From contig OZ038451.1 in NCBI GenBank assembly GCA_964036195.1, forward strand, positions 24,631,927 to 24,695,926: a stretch of 64,000 nt of DNA, read 5' to 3'. Position numbers and translations under genes: made by a program. The stretch is from Sphaerolaimus hirsutus. Its lineage: Eukaryota > Nematoda > Chromadorea > Monhysterida > Sphaerolaimidae. The notes under the pieces are model-generated. The model worked only from the letters and a program-made list of their open reading frames with translations, made no database searches and was not told where the DNA came from. Shown here piece by piece: positions 54,247 through 64,000 of the stretch; the stretch's first letter is position 1; each line of letters starts with the position of its first letter.

Positions 54247-55552
54247 GCCATTGCTGTAAATGTCACTGTGCTGTACATGAATAGCGGTTTAACATTTACA
54301 CGGTAAATATTCATGTAAATGTCGCATGGTACAGTGGAAATTTTGGTTACGCATATAGAACGTTTTAGTCGCTGTGCGGAAATGATTTTTTAATGACACC
54401 CATCCAAGGAAATATTACAAGAATTTGTAATCCTTCATGCCATTTGCATCCGGGTTCAATTTTTATCCATCAAATGCATCCTGTTTAGTAGATTTCTCAT
54501 TTCCGCATTTGAAGTTACTAATGCGAAAACGATGGTAAGTGGAACGCAAAATTTCAGTGTTACGAGCCGATGAACATGGGTTTGATAAACGATGTAAATA
54601 TTATTATTTTATATCAATTTACATCACTGCGATGATTGGATGGTTCCTATTTATGTGCAGATAAATATCAAAAAGGATTTCTTAGTGCACTTCTGGTCAC
54701 AGCTGCTACAAACGTAATTACAAGCATAATAGTAGGGCATGAAATGACCGACAGATTGGATAAACAACAGCAACATAAATCAGGCTGCCAATAATGTCAG
54801 ACTTCAGATTTAGGCGACTGTAAATCCGATAAATCCGATTTGATTGCCAAAATAATTTCGCGCAATATTACGAGCACACAGCGAGCTAAAAATTCTACTA
54901 CTACCGCAACTGGAAAGGCCAAACCTGTGACATCGTTTGTGCCTAAAATCGAAACGTCAGTGGAGGGGATTCGCAGATGTTGCCAAGGCGATATTCACAT
55001 TTGGCACTCAGCCAAAAACGACACCTTGCCAATCTAAGTGAGTTAAAGCGCAAATTTGCAAAGTTTTGGATTGAATGTCCTCAAGTATCCTCGCTTCGTA
55101 TCCTCTGTGCATAAAACTCTCCTTTAGTGAACTTTAAAAGCGTTTAAAAGTCTTCATCGGACGCCGCATTGACCGCAACGCGTATAAACTGACAATAGCC
55201 GGATGCGTGGCACAACTGTTTCCATATTGGGAAACGGCTTTTTCGTACGACCCGCCTCTGGAGCATCGGCATCGGGTTGAAATGTGGGGAATTGGGCGTG
55301 GTAGCAGGTTCAGGTGTCGCAGTTAAAATTTGGTTGGTGCGTTTTTCATGAAACAAGTTTCCAACATGGATTTTTCAACATTTTGGATATGAGAATACTA
55401 TTGTACGATTTATATTGATCTTGCGTCATTTATTTTTCTTAAAACGAGCAATCCCAGTGAAATTACATAAATATTTCGAAATCGAAAACGCGCGAAAAAA
55501 GGAAGGGACAACGTGAAGCTGCCGTAACAATCTGCGTCGCCCTATTTACAAG

Positions 55553-55567
55553 ATGGATTCTTATGAG
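55553..55567 (+). CDS. Possible first exon (MDSYE) of the gene at 58.5 kb
   Basis: The ATG is followed by four codons and a GTGTGT donor. The phase fits the exon at 58476, and the upstream 100 bases are non-repetitive and UTR-like. The link rests on phase and position only. Confidence 0.25.
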
Positions 55568-55901
55568 GTGTGTTTCGATCTGTTCAATCTTGTTTTGAGA
55601 TATTTTGCAGCCGTAACATCGTCTTATTATACTTGCAAAGTGCCCAACTTGTCAAAACCGATTCCATAGCATCTGTGACGGATTCAAACATTTCATTTCC
55701 CCATTCGAAGGAGCAACGATGGGCGGACGGCCGTACTGATCGAAGTGAGATTTTTATAATTTTCCTGTTTTTATGTTACTGATTTTTTTTACGATTTTTG
55801 GATTCCCGCGTCACCATATGCGACGAGTGTTGCCGCGTGGTGCCGTATAATGGCTCTTTCCTATGTCGCCATTGCATTTCTGAGTTTAGTTAAAATATTT
55901 T

Positions 55902-57378
55902 ATAAACAGGGTGCACGCCAGGTCCGCCACCCAAATTCTGAGTCGGTGCCGGACGCCATATCTCCGGTTGTAGTGGGGGGATTTATTCAAAATTTTGAGG
56001 GCATATACTCGAAAGCCACCCACTACTATACACGGGCTGGGGAAGGTCGGCGACCCACCTGAGTGTGGGTCGCCGTATAAATGTATAGTTTTTTTGAAAA
56101 AATCGCTGTCCACGCGAGGCCCGCCACCCGTTGTTTTTTTTATATAACGGGCTGCCAAACTAAAACTGTTGGGGGGAATTGATCGAAATTTTTAGGGGGT
56201 GTACACGACAGCCCCCACTACTTTTCACGGAAGGTTGAGCCCCCTGGCGACCCCCTTAAGGGTGGACTGCTGGAAAATAAAATGATATTTTTGAGAATTC
56301 GCTGTCCAGGTTTGGCACTGGACAGCAAAAATAAAAATTACATTAGAATGTCCCTTGGAGGACAATGTATACCACTGTAAAAAGTGTGTATTCAAAAAGC
56401 AAATTTTAAAACGAAGATTTGATCTGGTTTGAAAGTGTATTTGACACCCATGCACAAGTTCCAGATTAAATTTCGATTTAAGTCAAATCTTTAATACACA
56501 CTTTTAAAGCTGGTTTACGATGCCTTCTAGGAGATGATTTAAGGTAAAAATTCGCGTAAACAACATTACCCCAAAAATCAACCATAGAGGAGATTTGATG
56601 GGGGTCAACACAAAAGCTGTCCCACAAGGTGAATTTTGTTCCTGGAATGATGTCAACGATGACATCATTACAGTGACCCCATCAAATCTCCTCCATGGTT
56701 GATTTTTGGGCCAATGTTGTTTACGCGAATTTTTACCTTAAATCATTGCCTAGAAGGCATCGTAAACCAGCTTTAAAAGTGTGTATTAAGGATTTGACTG
56801 AAATCGAAATTTAATCTGGAACTTGTGTATGGGTGTCAAATACACTTTCATACCAGATCAAATTTTCATTTTAAAATTTGCTTTTTGAATACACGCTTTT
56901 TACAGTGGTATACATTGTCCTCCAAGGGACATTCTAATGTAATTTTTATTTTTGCTGTCCAGTGCTAAACCTGGACAGCGAATTCTCGAAAATATCATTT
57001 TATTTTCCAGTGGTCCACTCTCAGGGGGGTCGCCAGGGGGCTCAACCTTCCGTGGAAAGTAGTGGGGGGTGTCGTGTACACCCCCTCAAAATTTTGATCA
57101 ATTCCCCCCAACAGTTTTAGTTTGGCAGCCCGTTATATCAAAAAAACAACGGGTGGCGGACCTCGCGTGGACAGCGATTTTTTCAAAAAAACTATTCATT
57201 TATACGGCGACCCACACTCAGGTGGGTCGCCGACCTTCCCCAGCCCGTGTATAGTAGTGGGTGGCTTTCGAGTATATGCCCTCAAAATTTCGAATAAATC
57301 CCCCCACTACAACTGGAGATATGGCATCCGGCACCGACTCAGAATTTGGGTGGCGGACCTGGCGTGCACCCTGTTTAT
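55902..57378. mobile_element. 1.48-kb long hairpin sharing its axis motif with 19359-20552
   Basis: ATAAACAGGGTGCACGCCAG ... CTGGCGTGCACCCTGTTTAT. The axis near 56640 reads TTTTGTTCCTGGAATGATGTC, matching the axis of the 19.4 kb hairpin. GGTGGGTCGCC motifs occur in both. Confidence 0.82.
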
Positions 57379-57935
57379 TATATGCAATTTCTGTGTGTGA
57401 AGAACAAATGAATGGTTGCTCACTGTCTTGACCCGGCGCTAATTTAAGAGTTTCATTCCAAAAGGTGCACATGTCCGCAAATTTCGATTTTTCAAAATAG
57501 AATTTTTAAGTTTGGCGCTGGGCAGACAGCACCATGTTTTGAGTGACAATACCTGCATCATACTTTTGCGATAACTTGGACAGGTGTCTACACTTCTTTG
57601 TAAACCCAAGTTTTTTCGCCCAAGTATTAGGGAATTTTGGGATTGGGATTGTTTATTTTTAATTTTCAGGATTGGTATTGGGATCTCGGGATCGGGATTT
57701 TGGTGGAAAAATTCTGGTATTCAGGTTTTGTTCTCTAAAAATTCACAAAAACTTCTAAAACACACTTGTATGCAAAAAAGTGAAACAAATTCAAACTCCG
57801 ATTTTGTGTCTGAATTAAGACCTCCTATTCAGGAGTAAATATGTAATTATGCTGTTTTGAAATGTCAATGTTGTGTGTGGATGCCAAACCACGAGTAAAT
57901 GCCTAGTAATAATTGCTTTTTTACTTCGATGGTGT

Positions 57936-58389
57936 CAGGGACGTATCCAGGATTTTTGAGGGGGCGGGGCTGCTTGTTTACAGGGGCCGGCGAGCGAGGG
58001 GGGGGGGCTCAGCCCCCCCCCCCTAAATTTTTCCCCTATATAGGGACGGAAATGCGTTTTGGTGCTAGCGCCATACCAAGGCGCCACGCCATGGCGCTAT
58101 TGGCGTTGGCGCCAGCGCCAGGAACCGCTTTATATGTATGTAAATATGCATACATATGCAGCGAAAGTCGCAAAAATGCGTTCATTTTCGAGGTTATTTG
58201 TTTACAGGGACCGATCCGCTAAAAATACCAATGTATGGGGAAGAAATTGAGCGCTTGCGCGCAAAATTTTTAAGAAACATCGAAAAATGTATAGGAAAAA
58301 TTGCATTTTCCGGGACTTTTTAGGTGTCACCCCGGGAAGGGGGGGGGGGCTGCAGCCCCCCCCCCCGCCCTCTCCTGGATACGGCCCTG
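57936..58389. mobile_element. CAGGGACGTATCC-type hAT-like element
   Basis: 454 bp with a perfect duplication GATGGTGT at 57928-57935 and 58390-58397. The ends are CAGGGACGTATCCAGGATTT and CCTGGATACGGCCCTG. Confidence 0.9.
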
Positions 58390-58475
58390 GATGGTGTGGG
58401 ACTGGCCTCTTCTAAATATGTGCACATTTATGCAAGCTAATGAGTGATATAGAAAATTTTCGAATTTCGTTTCAG

Positions 58476-58828
58476 TACATCATCAATTTGCAGGGCTATG
58501 CGTGTATTAGTATCTGTATAACGTGTTCACGAGCCCACCACCAAGATAATCACGTTTTGGAAGAACGCTTTTCCGAAGATGATTTTTTCCTGGTTTGTTT
58601 TCCCATTATTTGATTCATTTCTTACCACATATTAGCTTACTGTGCAAAAATCACAGAGTCGATTTGAAGACAGGGGAAAGCTGCGAGAAGCTAAAGAGTG
58701 GCGTGGCGAGGTGAGTCACAAAGATAATTTTTACTGTCTTTCTGAACCATCGACAGTTCATTTTTTGACATTTCCATTGTTCAGGATGAAAAGGGCGTAT
58801 CAAATATGTCAAATGCGGGATTAGATAG
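58476..58828 (+). CDS. Three in-phase exons of an unidentified gene (partial)
   Basis: Exons 58476-58592, 58636-58710 and 58785-58828 are open, joined in phase (0,0,2) and bounded by clean sites: TTTCAG|TAC, CTG|GTTTG, ATTAG|CTT, GAG|GTGAGT, TTCAG|GAT and AG|GTTAGC. They encode YIINLQGYACISICI..., then a polar stretch HVLEERFSEDDFFL and FEDRGKLREAKEWRGE. The two small introns are 43 and 74 bp. I do not recognise the protein. A possible first exon is 55553-55567 (MDSYE, phase 0, GAG|GTGTGT), which would give a 2.9 kb intron holding a 1.5 kb hairpin. No downstream exon was found. An element inserted at 57936-58389 ends 86 bp before the first exon. Confidence 0.5.
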
Positions 58829-58869
58829 GTTAGCCAATATTTTACATATGTTTTACGCAGGGACGTAGC

Positions 58870-59664
58870 TAGGGTTCAAACGGGACCAGTTTTTCGGACC
58901 GGGACCGGGACCGGGACCAGAAATTTTTCTTATCGGGACCGGGACCGGGACCGGGACTAGGTGGTCGGGACCGGGACCGGGACTGGCATTTTTCAATTGT
59001 CGGGACCGGGACCGGGACTGGGGCATGCAGACCGGGACCAGGATTTGCCGAACCAGATACCAGGACCACAGCCCCCTTTTGAGCCCTATCGGGACCGATA
59101 ACTATTTGAATGCATATTTTCAGAAGTTTTATACGATTTTCACACTTCAATCAATCTACATTCAATCAAAATTGTCATCAAAAATAAAATAAAAGTAACA
59201 AAATTCAATTGAGTCACAAAAAAATGACATAATGCACGAAAATTGTGACAGTGAGTATTGATACATAAGCTGGCGCAGTGCTTTCTGAAGGAAAAAAATT
59301 TTCAGCCTTCTCTGATGTCGAACATGAATGAGAATGTTTGGAACTCACCAAAAAAAACGTCAAAAATTCGTTGACGGAGAGAATGTGCCGACTGGCGCGA
59401 ATTTTTTTCAAATTTTACAAGTATTTAAAAAGCAAAATTTGGATCCAGTCTGGTCAATTTTTCTTATCGGGACCGCTGAAAAATTCCGGGACCGGGACCG
59501 GGACTGGGTGGTCGGGACCGGGACCGGGACCGGGACTGGCCTTTTTCAATTGTTGGGACCGGGACCGGGACTGGGGTGTCGGGACCGGGACCGGGACCGG
59601 GACCGCCCCAGTCCCGACTTTTTGCCGAACCATGTACCGGGACCGCGGTCCCGTTTGAACCCTA
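58870..59664. mobile_element. TAGGGTTCAAACGGGAC-type element nested in the 58858 element
   Basis: The perfect duplication GACGTAGC is itself part of the host element's terminus. (CGGGAC)n arrays fill both ends. 59110-59460 between them is unrelated, non-repetitive sequence. Confidence 0.9.
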
Positions 59665-60578
59665 GACGTAGCCAGGATTTTTGAGGGGGGGGACTGTATA
59701 CGGAGCTCGGCAAACGTGGGGGGCGGCGCCCCTTAAATTTTACCCCTGCAGTATGGGAATGGCGCTTTCCGTAGGCGCACGCCATGGCGCCACTGGCGTT
59801 AGCATTGGCGCCAAAACAGCAGGATATTTCTGTATTTTACAGGCCTGTACAGCGCCATGGAAGGAAATAGTGTCCATTTTCACTGGCTTTGAGGCTGCGG
59901 AGACTGGTCAGAAGAAATATATGTTGCGTGAGGGGAAAATGCGCGCTTGCGCGCAAATGTTTTTAAAACTGTCGACAAATCGTCTTCTGGGAGTGCCATT
60001 TCTGGTACATTCTTTGCTCCGGTCCGGGAAAGAGGCCGCCCCCTGGCTAGGGTTGGGAATTTCAAAATTTTCGGTTCCGGTTCTCGGTTCTCGGTTCTAA
60101 AAAATTTCGGTTCGGTTCTCGGTTCCTCAAAATTTTCGGTTCCGGTTCTCGGTTCGGTTCTTAAGTTCGGTTCCGGTTCGGTTCTTTCGGTTCCAAATTG
60201 TCAAAAATTTCGGTTCCGGGTAATGAAAAAGTCGGGTATCGGGTAATGAAAAAATCGGGAATAAGAAAAATATAAGCTGAACGAAGGAAAAACAACATAA
60301 CACAACCCCCCCTAAAATTTTGCCCCTGTAGTGGCGGAATGGTGTCATGGTGCTCGCGCCATGGCGCCATTGGTGTTGGTGTAGATGCCCCAGATGGCCA
60401 AAACTCGGTGCGCATGTAAACCCAGTGCGCATGTAGACCCCTTGCTTTGGGGGCCAGGTACATATCCAGGATTTTTGAGCATGGTGTCTGTTTGTTTACT
60501 GAGCCTTGTGTACGGGAGGGGGATTCAGCCACCCGCCCTAAAAATTTGCTTACATGGTCATGGAATGGCATCATGGAT

Positions 60579-60920
60579 AGGGTGTCAAAAATATTTTTTT
60601 TACGGAAAACGGAAAGGTAAAATTTTTTCACTTTACGGAAAATGGAAAACAGAAAGGTAACAAAAAATTTCTGCCGGAAAACGGAAAGGTAAAAAACTTT
60701 CACTCAGCGGAAAACAGAAAAGTAAAAAAAATTATCGGCCGGAAAACGGAAAGGTAAAAAATGTTCAGCTGCCGGAAAATGGAAAACGGAAAGATAAAAA
60801 ATTTTCAGCTGCCGGAAAATGGAAAATGGAAAGGTAAAAAAATTTCAGCTGTTGTGAAATGGAAAACGGAAAGGTAAAAAATTTCCTGCGGAAAAGCGGA
60901 AACGGAAATTTGAAACCCTA
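60579..60920. mobile_element. TAGGGTGTCAAAAAT-type element with (GGAAAACGGAAAGGTAAAA)n
   Basis: It is flanked by ATCATGGA and ATCATGGC (7/8). About nine degenerate copies of an approximately 35-bp GGAAAACGGAAAGGTAAAAA unit fill it. Confidence 0.82.
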
Positions 60921-61105
60921 ATCATGGCGCTGGCGCCATTGGCATTGGTGCCAAAAATCTCTGATATATATGTAAATACATGTACATAAAGAGAGACTGG
61001 CACCCCAATCGCTGTATTTTATAGAGAATTAACAGTATGATTACCAATGTACTTCTAAAATAGCAGTGTGATGGAAAAATGTGGGAAAATGCGCCTACAT
61101 GCGCA

Positions 61106-61581
61106 CAGGGGTCTCCTAGGGGGGGGGGGGGCTGCCCCCCCCCCAAATCGGCCAGCTATCTATCTATCCCGGAGGCCGCTCAGCTATATATCTATCCCGA
61201 GGCAAAATTTTTGGCTACTACCCCCAAAGACCCCCCCCCCCAAATCGCTCAGCTATCTATCTATCTGGAGTGGTTTTTGAGAAATTTTGCCCCAATTTTC
61301 GCTCAAAATCACCAATTTTAGCACCTTTTTATAGTTTTTCACCTTCAAAATCGTGCTTTCCGGCTATATACCTATTTTTAACCATTTTATACCTACTTTT
61401 GGCTACTTTTAATTGATTCTTAGCGATTTTTTCCCATTTCTGCCTTCTTAACCTTGAATAAGCCTATATATTGTGCCCCCTGCCAGCCCCCCCCAGAAAA
61501 AATTTCCGCTATCTATCCCTCCGGAGGAGCGATTTGCTATCTATCCAGCCCCCGCGAGGGCCAAAATCCTGGAGACCCCTG
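61106..61581. mobile_element. CAGGGGTCTCC-type element, innermost level of the nest
   Basis: The perfect duplication CATGCGCA is at 61098-61105 and 61582-61589. It belongs to the same family as 53786-54246. Confidence 0.9.
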
Positions 61582-62272
61582 CATGCGCACCAGGTTTACA
61601 TGCGCACTGGCACAGACCCCCACAGACTGCTGTTTAGGCAGGATCGTGAACACATGAGGCTGCGCGACCAGTGAGATGAAATCACCGGTCGCGTGAAGCA
61701 AGAATTGCGTGCTTGCGCGCAGAATTTTTACAAATCACCCCAAAAATTGATGCCGGAAGTTACATTTTCATGCATCTTCCAACTCTCACCCAGGAAGGGG
61801 GGGGGGGTGGCCGCCGATTATTGTATAAAATTTCGGTTCTTTCGGTTCTTTAGTTCGGTTCCGGGTCTAAGTGCCGGTTCTCGGTTCCGGTTCGGGTATT
61901 TTTTTCGGTTCCGGTTCTCGGTTCTCGGTTCCAAAATTGTGCTCGGTTCTCGGTTCGGTTCGGTTCGGTTCGGTTCCCCAACCCTACCCCTGGCTACGTC
62001 CTTGGTTTTACGTAAGCTTAAGCTACCAGCATCCGTAGCCTAGCTTTCTCCTTGACAAAGTAACGACCTGTATATTTACACAAGTAAATACTGTAAAAAA
62101 GACCAGCTCACAGTTTATCACCGATTTGTGTCACCAGGTTGTCACTCAGGGTTGTGCATTGCTTTCCAGTTGAAATTTCCAATGAATTTTTTTTGATTAT
62201 TTCACCAATTGAGCACAGGTTTGCTAGTTCACGCAACGTTCGCATTTAGCTGAATATTTGTCGATTTCAATT

Positions 62273-62580
62273 ACCGTATTACCTCGAAATACCCCCATGG
62301 TGGTTTATTATTTCGCCAGAAAAATTTGAGGGGGGGTAATTCGATGGGGGGTGTTTATCTCGTCAGAAATTTTTCGTAAATATCGTAGTAAATAGTAGGC
62401 ATTTGCGTACCCAAAACAGGTTATAAATGTGTCCAAACAGGATATATTTGGACATAAAAACGTAAATAGCTACACAAACGAGTCTATGTGTAGCTGCAAT
62501 GCAAATTAGCCTATTATCTCCCAGCCCATTTTGAGGGAGGGGGGTTATTCAAGGGGAGATAATTCGAGGTTATACGGTAC
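62273..62580. mobile_element. CCGTATTACC-type element
   Basis: TTACCGTATTACCTCGAAAT ... TAATTCGAGGTTATACGGTA, a complete copy with G-rich and C-rich sub-termini. Confidence 0.7.
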
Positions 62581-62856
62581 CTATATCAAAAAATATCAAT
62601 TCATCTTGTGAGAGGTCTTGTATTTTTTTAGCCGGCATGGTAATTAGGACGATGATTTAGTTGACATTTTACCTCAGACATTGAAATTCTATTTTCGATT
62701 ATCTAAGCTGAAGTTTTAAGTCATTGCCGGCGGATCTATAAATATATAATCAGTAAAAAAATGGCTAACGCCAAACAAAAAGTGGACGCTGCCTCCACAG
62801 CAAATAGAGATGAAGTGTGTCTCTCAAATGGACATGAAGTGAATGGACATGTATTG

Positions 62857-64000
62857 ACTGTTAAATGCACAAAAGCAATATATCATTACATCTGCATTGT
62901 GAGAAATGTCTCACATGGAACCCAGACTTTTACTTATTCAATAGTTTTCAAGGCAGATTACAGTGTTAGACGTACACATCCATGTAAAAAGTTTCACACC
63001 CTTCAACTATCTGAGACAAAAAGGAAAAGAATTCACTCAAGTTTATCACAGCTGCGTGTAGGGTTGGAAAAAAATCGATTTTTTTTTAACGACCCCGATT
63101 TTTAAAAAAAAAAGTCAATTTAATAAAAATCGCTGGGGTCGTAATTAGTCCGATTTCACTCGAAAATCGCCTCTGAGAGTGATAAAATACATGTAAATTG
63201 ACAGGCAGTGTACAGTTATTCTTTCTATGGTAATATAAGTACTGTACAGCTGTGGAAAACCTTAAAAGTCAGTTATTTTGAAGTTTAAAAGTAATAAAAT
63301 TGTTGTATTTGCTGCGTGAATCAAATTTCATCGACCATTAGCAATTTTGTTTGCAGAAATTGCTTGTTTTCACTGAGAACACAATAAAATCATTTTTGAA
63401 GTGAACATGAATGCATTTTCATTCATGTTTGATAAGAAAACACATAGCAAAACAATGTATACTACCCCCAATGATTCACAGCCTACCTTACATGCTTGAA
63501 AGCACACAGAAATGGGTGCTACACCACCAAATTGCTTGTAAAAGTGATGAAAAAAACAACTGGTAGACTGCTTGCATGAAACTGCGCGCATGCGCGCAAA
63601 ATTTTTGCGTTTTACCTTGTGCACGAGTACTAAATTTTTTCCCCAGCGATTTTAAAAAAAAAAAAAATCGGCGAAGGGGCTGCGATTTTTTTATAAAAAA
63701 ATCGGAATTTAAAAACAAAAAAATCGCTTAAAAAAATCGCTTGCCAACCCTAGCTGCGTGAGCTGTGCTATGTGTGTGTTTAAAACCAAAAAGCTCACGC
63801 TGCTATGATAAACTTGAGTGAATTTTTTTCCTTTTTGTCTCAGATAGTTGAAGGGTGTGAAACTTTTTTTACATGGATGTGTACGTCTAACACTGTAATC
63901 TGCCTTGAAAACTATTGAATAAGTAAAAGTCTGGGTTCCATGTGAGACATTTCTCACAATGCAGATGTAATGATATATTGCTTTTGTGCATTTAACAGTC
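62857..64000. repeat. Large palindrome running off the right edge, with an ORF in each arm
   Basis: 62857-63058 is repeated in inverted orientation in 63760-64000. The element at 63059 sits near the axis. The left arm contains an open frame starting ATGGCTAACGCC at 62761 (MANAKQKVDAAS..., with SHGTQTFTYSIVFKADYS), and the right arm carries its inverted copy. No family is recognised; it could be a foldback element or an assembly duplication. Confidence 0.75.
63059..63752. mobile_element. TAGGGTTGGAAAAAAATCGA-type hAT-like element in the terminal palindrome
   Basis: The perfect duplication GCTGCGTG is at 63051-63058 and 63753-63760. AAAAAATCG-rich arms enclose a unique centre. Confidence 0.9.

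Larger units (their letters stand above)
47219..55552. other. Gene-poor interval with gap and elements
   Basis: After the C1GALT1 start there are no supported exons. It contains a palindrome, the gap, the elements at 49089, 49460, 53026 and 53786, TACTTTTACTC-type fragments at 52135-52590, and unassigned AT-rich sequence (48360-49080, 50300-52130, 54300-55500). Confidence 0.55.
60048..61986. mobile_element. TAGGGTTGGGAATTTC-type element nested in the 58858 element
   Basis: The perfect duplication CCCCTGGC is at 60040-60047 and 61987-61994. CGGTTCTCGGTTCC arrays lie at both ends. It hosts the elements 60579-60920 and 61106-61581. Confidence 0.9.
58858..62004. mobile_element. Outer CAGGGACGTAGCC-type element of a four-level nest
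   Basis: The perfect duplication GTTTTACG is at 58850-58857 and 62005-62012. The ends CAGGGACGTAGC(CAGG) and CCTGGCTACGTCCTTG are inverted. It was split by insertions at 58870 and 60048; without them it would be about 400 bp, like the copy at 57936. Confidence 0.9.

Noticed and set aside
54840-55037. 65-codon open frame (+) with a Thr/Lys-rich product
   Set aside because: No convincing splice sites, start context or family similarity. It is isolated among repeats.
55144-55356. 70-codon open frame (-) ending SDEDF, with plausible codon use
   Set aside because: It could be a terminal exon, but no upstream exon or family match was found. Not enough support to annotate.
1-64000. tRNA or rRNA genes
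   Set aside because: No cloverleaf with A/B box sequence or rRNA-like block was noticed on either strand. A dedicated scan was not possible.

Overview
The window is metazoan nuclear DNA. Genes are split by GT-AG introns, and five can be rebuilt exon by exon as animal families: a diacylglycerol lipase (DAGLB-like), a TLC-domain membrane protein (TLCD4-like), an SR/coiled-coil protein I do not recognise, an anoctamin (TMEM16) and core 1 beta-1,3-galactosyltransferase (C1GALT1). A sixth, partial gene lies near 58.5 kb. The dense load of short non-autonomous DNA elements suits a marine invertebrate, possibly a tunicate, but nothing here fixes the clade.

Layout: DAGLB-like runs right to left from 8592 off the left edge. 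TLCD4-like starts at 9413 on the + strand, leaving a shared 0.8 kb divergent promoter region, and ends at 15430. The SR/coiled-coil gene (+) spans 18472-26574. The anoctamin (-) spans 34922-27363, so these two genes converge with poly(A) signals about 100 bp apart. 34.9-43.0 kb is gene-poor and filled with elements. C1GALT1 (-) spans 47218-43007 and is complete. 47.2-55.5 kb holds a 200-base assembly gap and more elements. Three in-phase exons of an unknown + strand gene lie at 58476-58828. The right edge is half of a large palindrome that carries an ORF.

The main discovery is a family of foldback elements that are themselves introns. Their inverted termini read GGTGCCAGTCCCAGACCCTG, so one end supplies a 5' splice site (GTGCC...) and the other a 3' splice site (...CCCCCAG). 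In C1GALT1 and the anoctamin, intron and element coincide to the base. These look like introners (intron-creating transposons). Two copies end in CTG rather than CAG, yet only exact removal of the element keeps the conserved protein intact.

A second layer is a rich set of hAT-like miniature elements (termini TAGGG..., TAGTGATGG..., CAGGGG..., CAGGGACGTA...), most with visible 8-bp target duplications. They are nested up to four deep at 58.86-62.00 kb. No transposase gene was found in the window.
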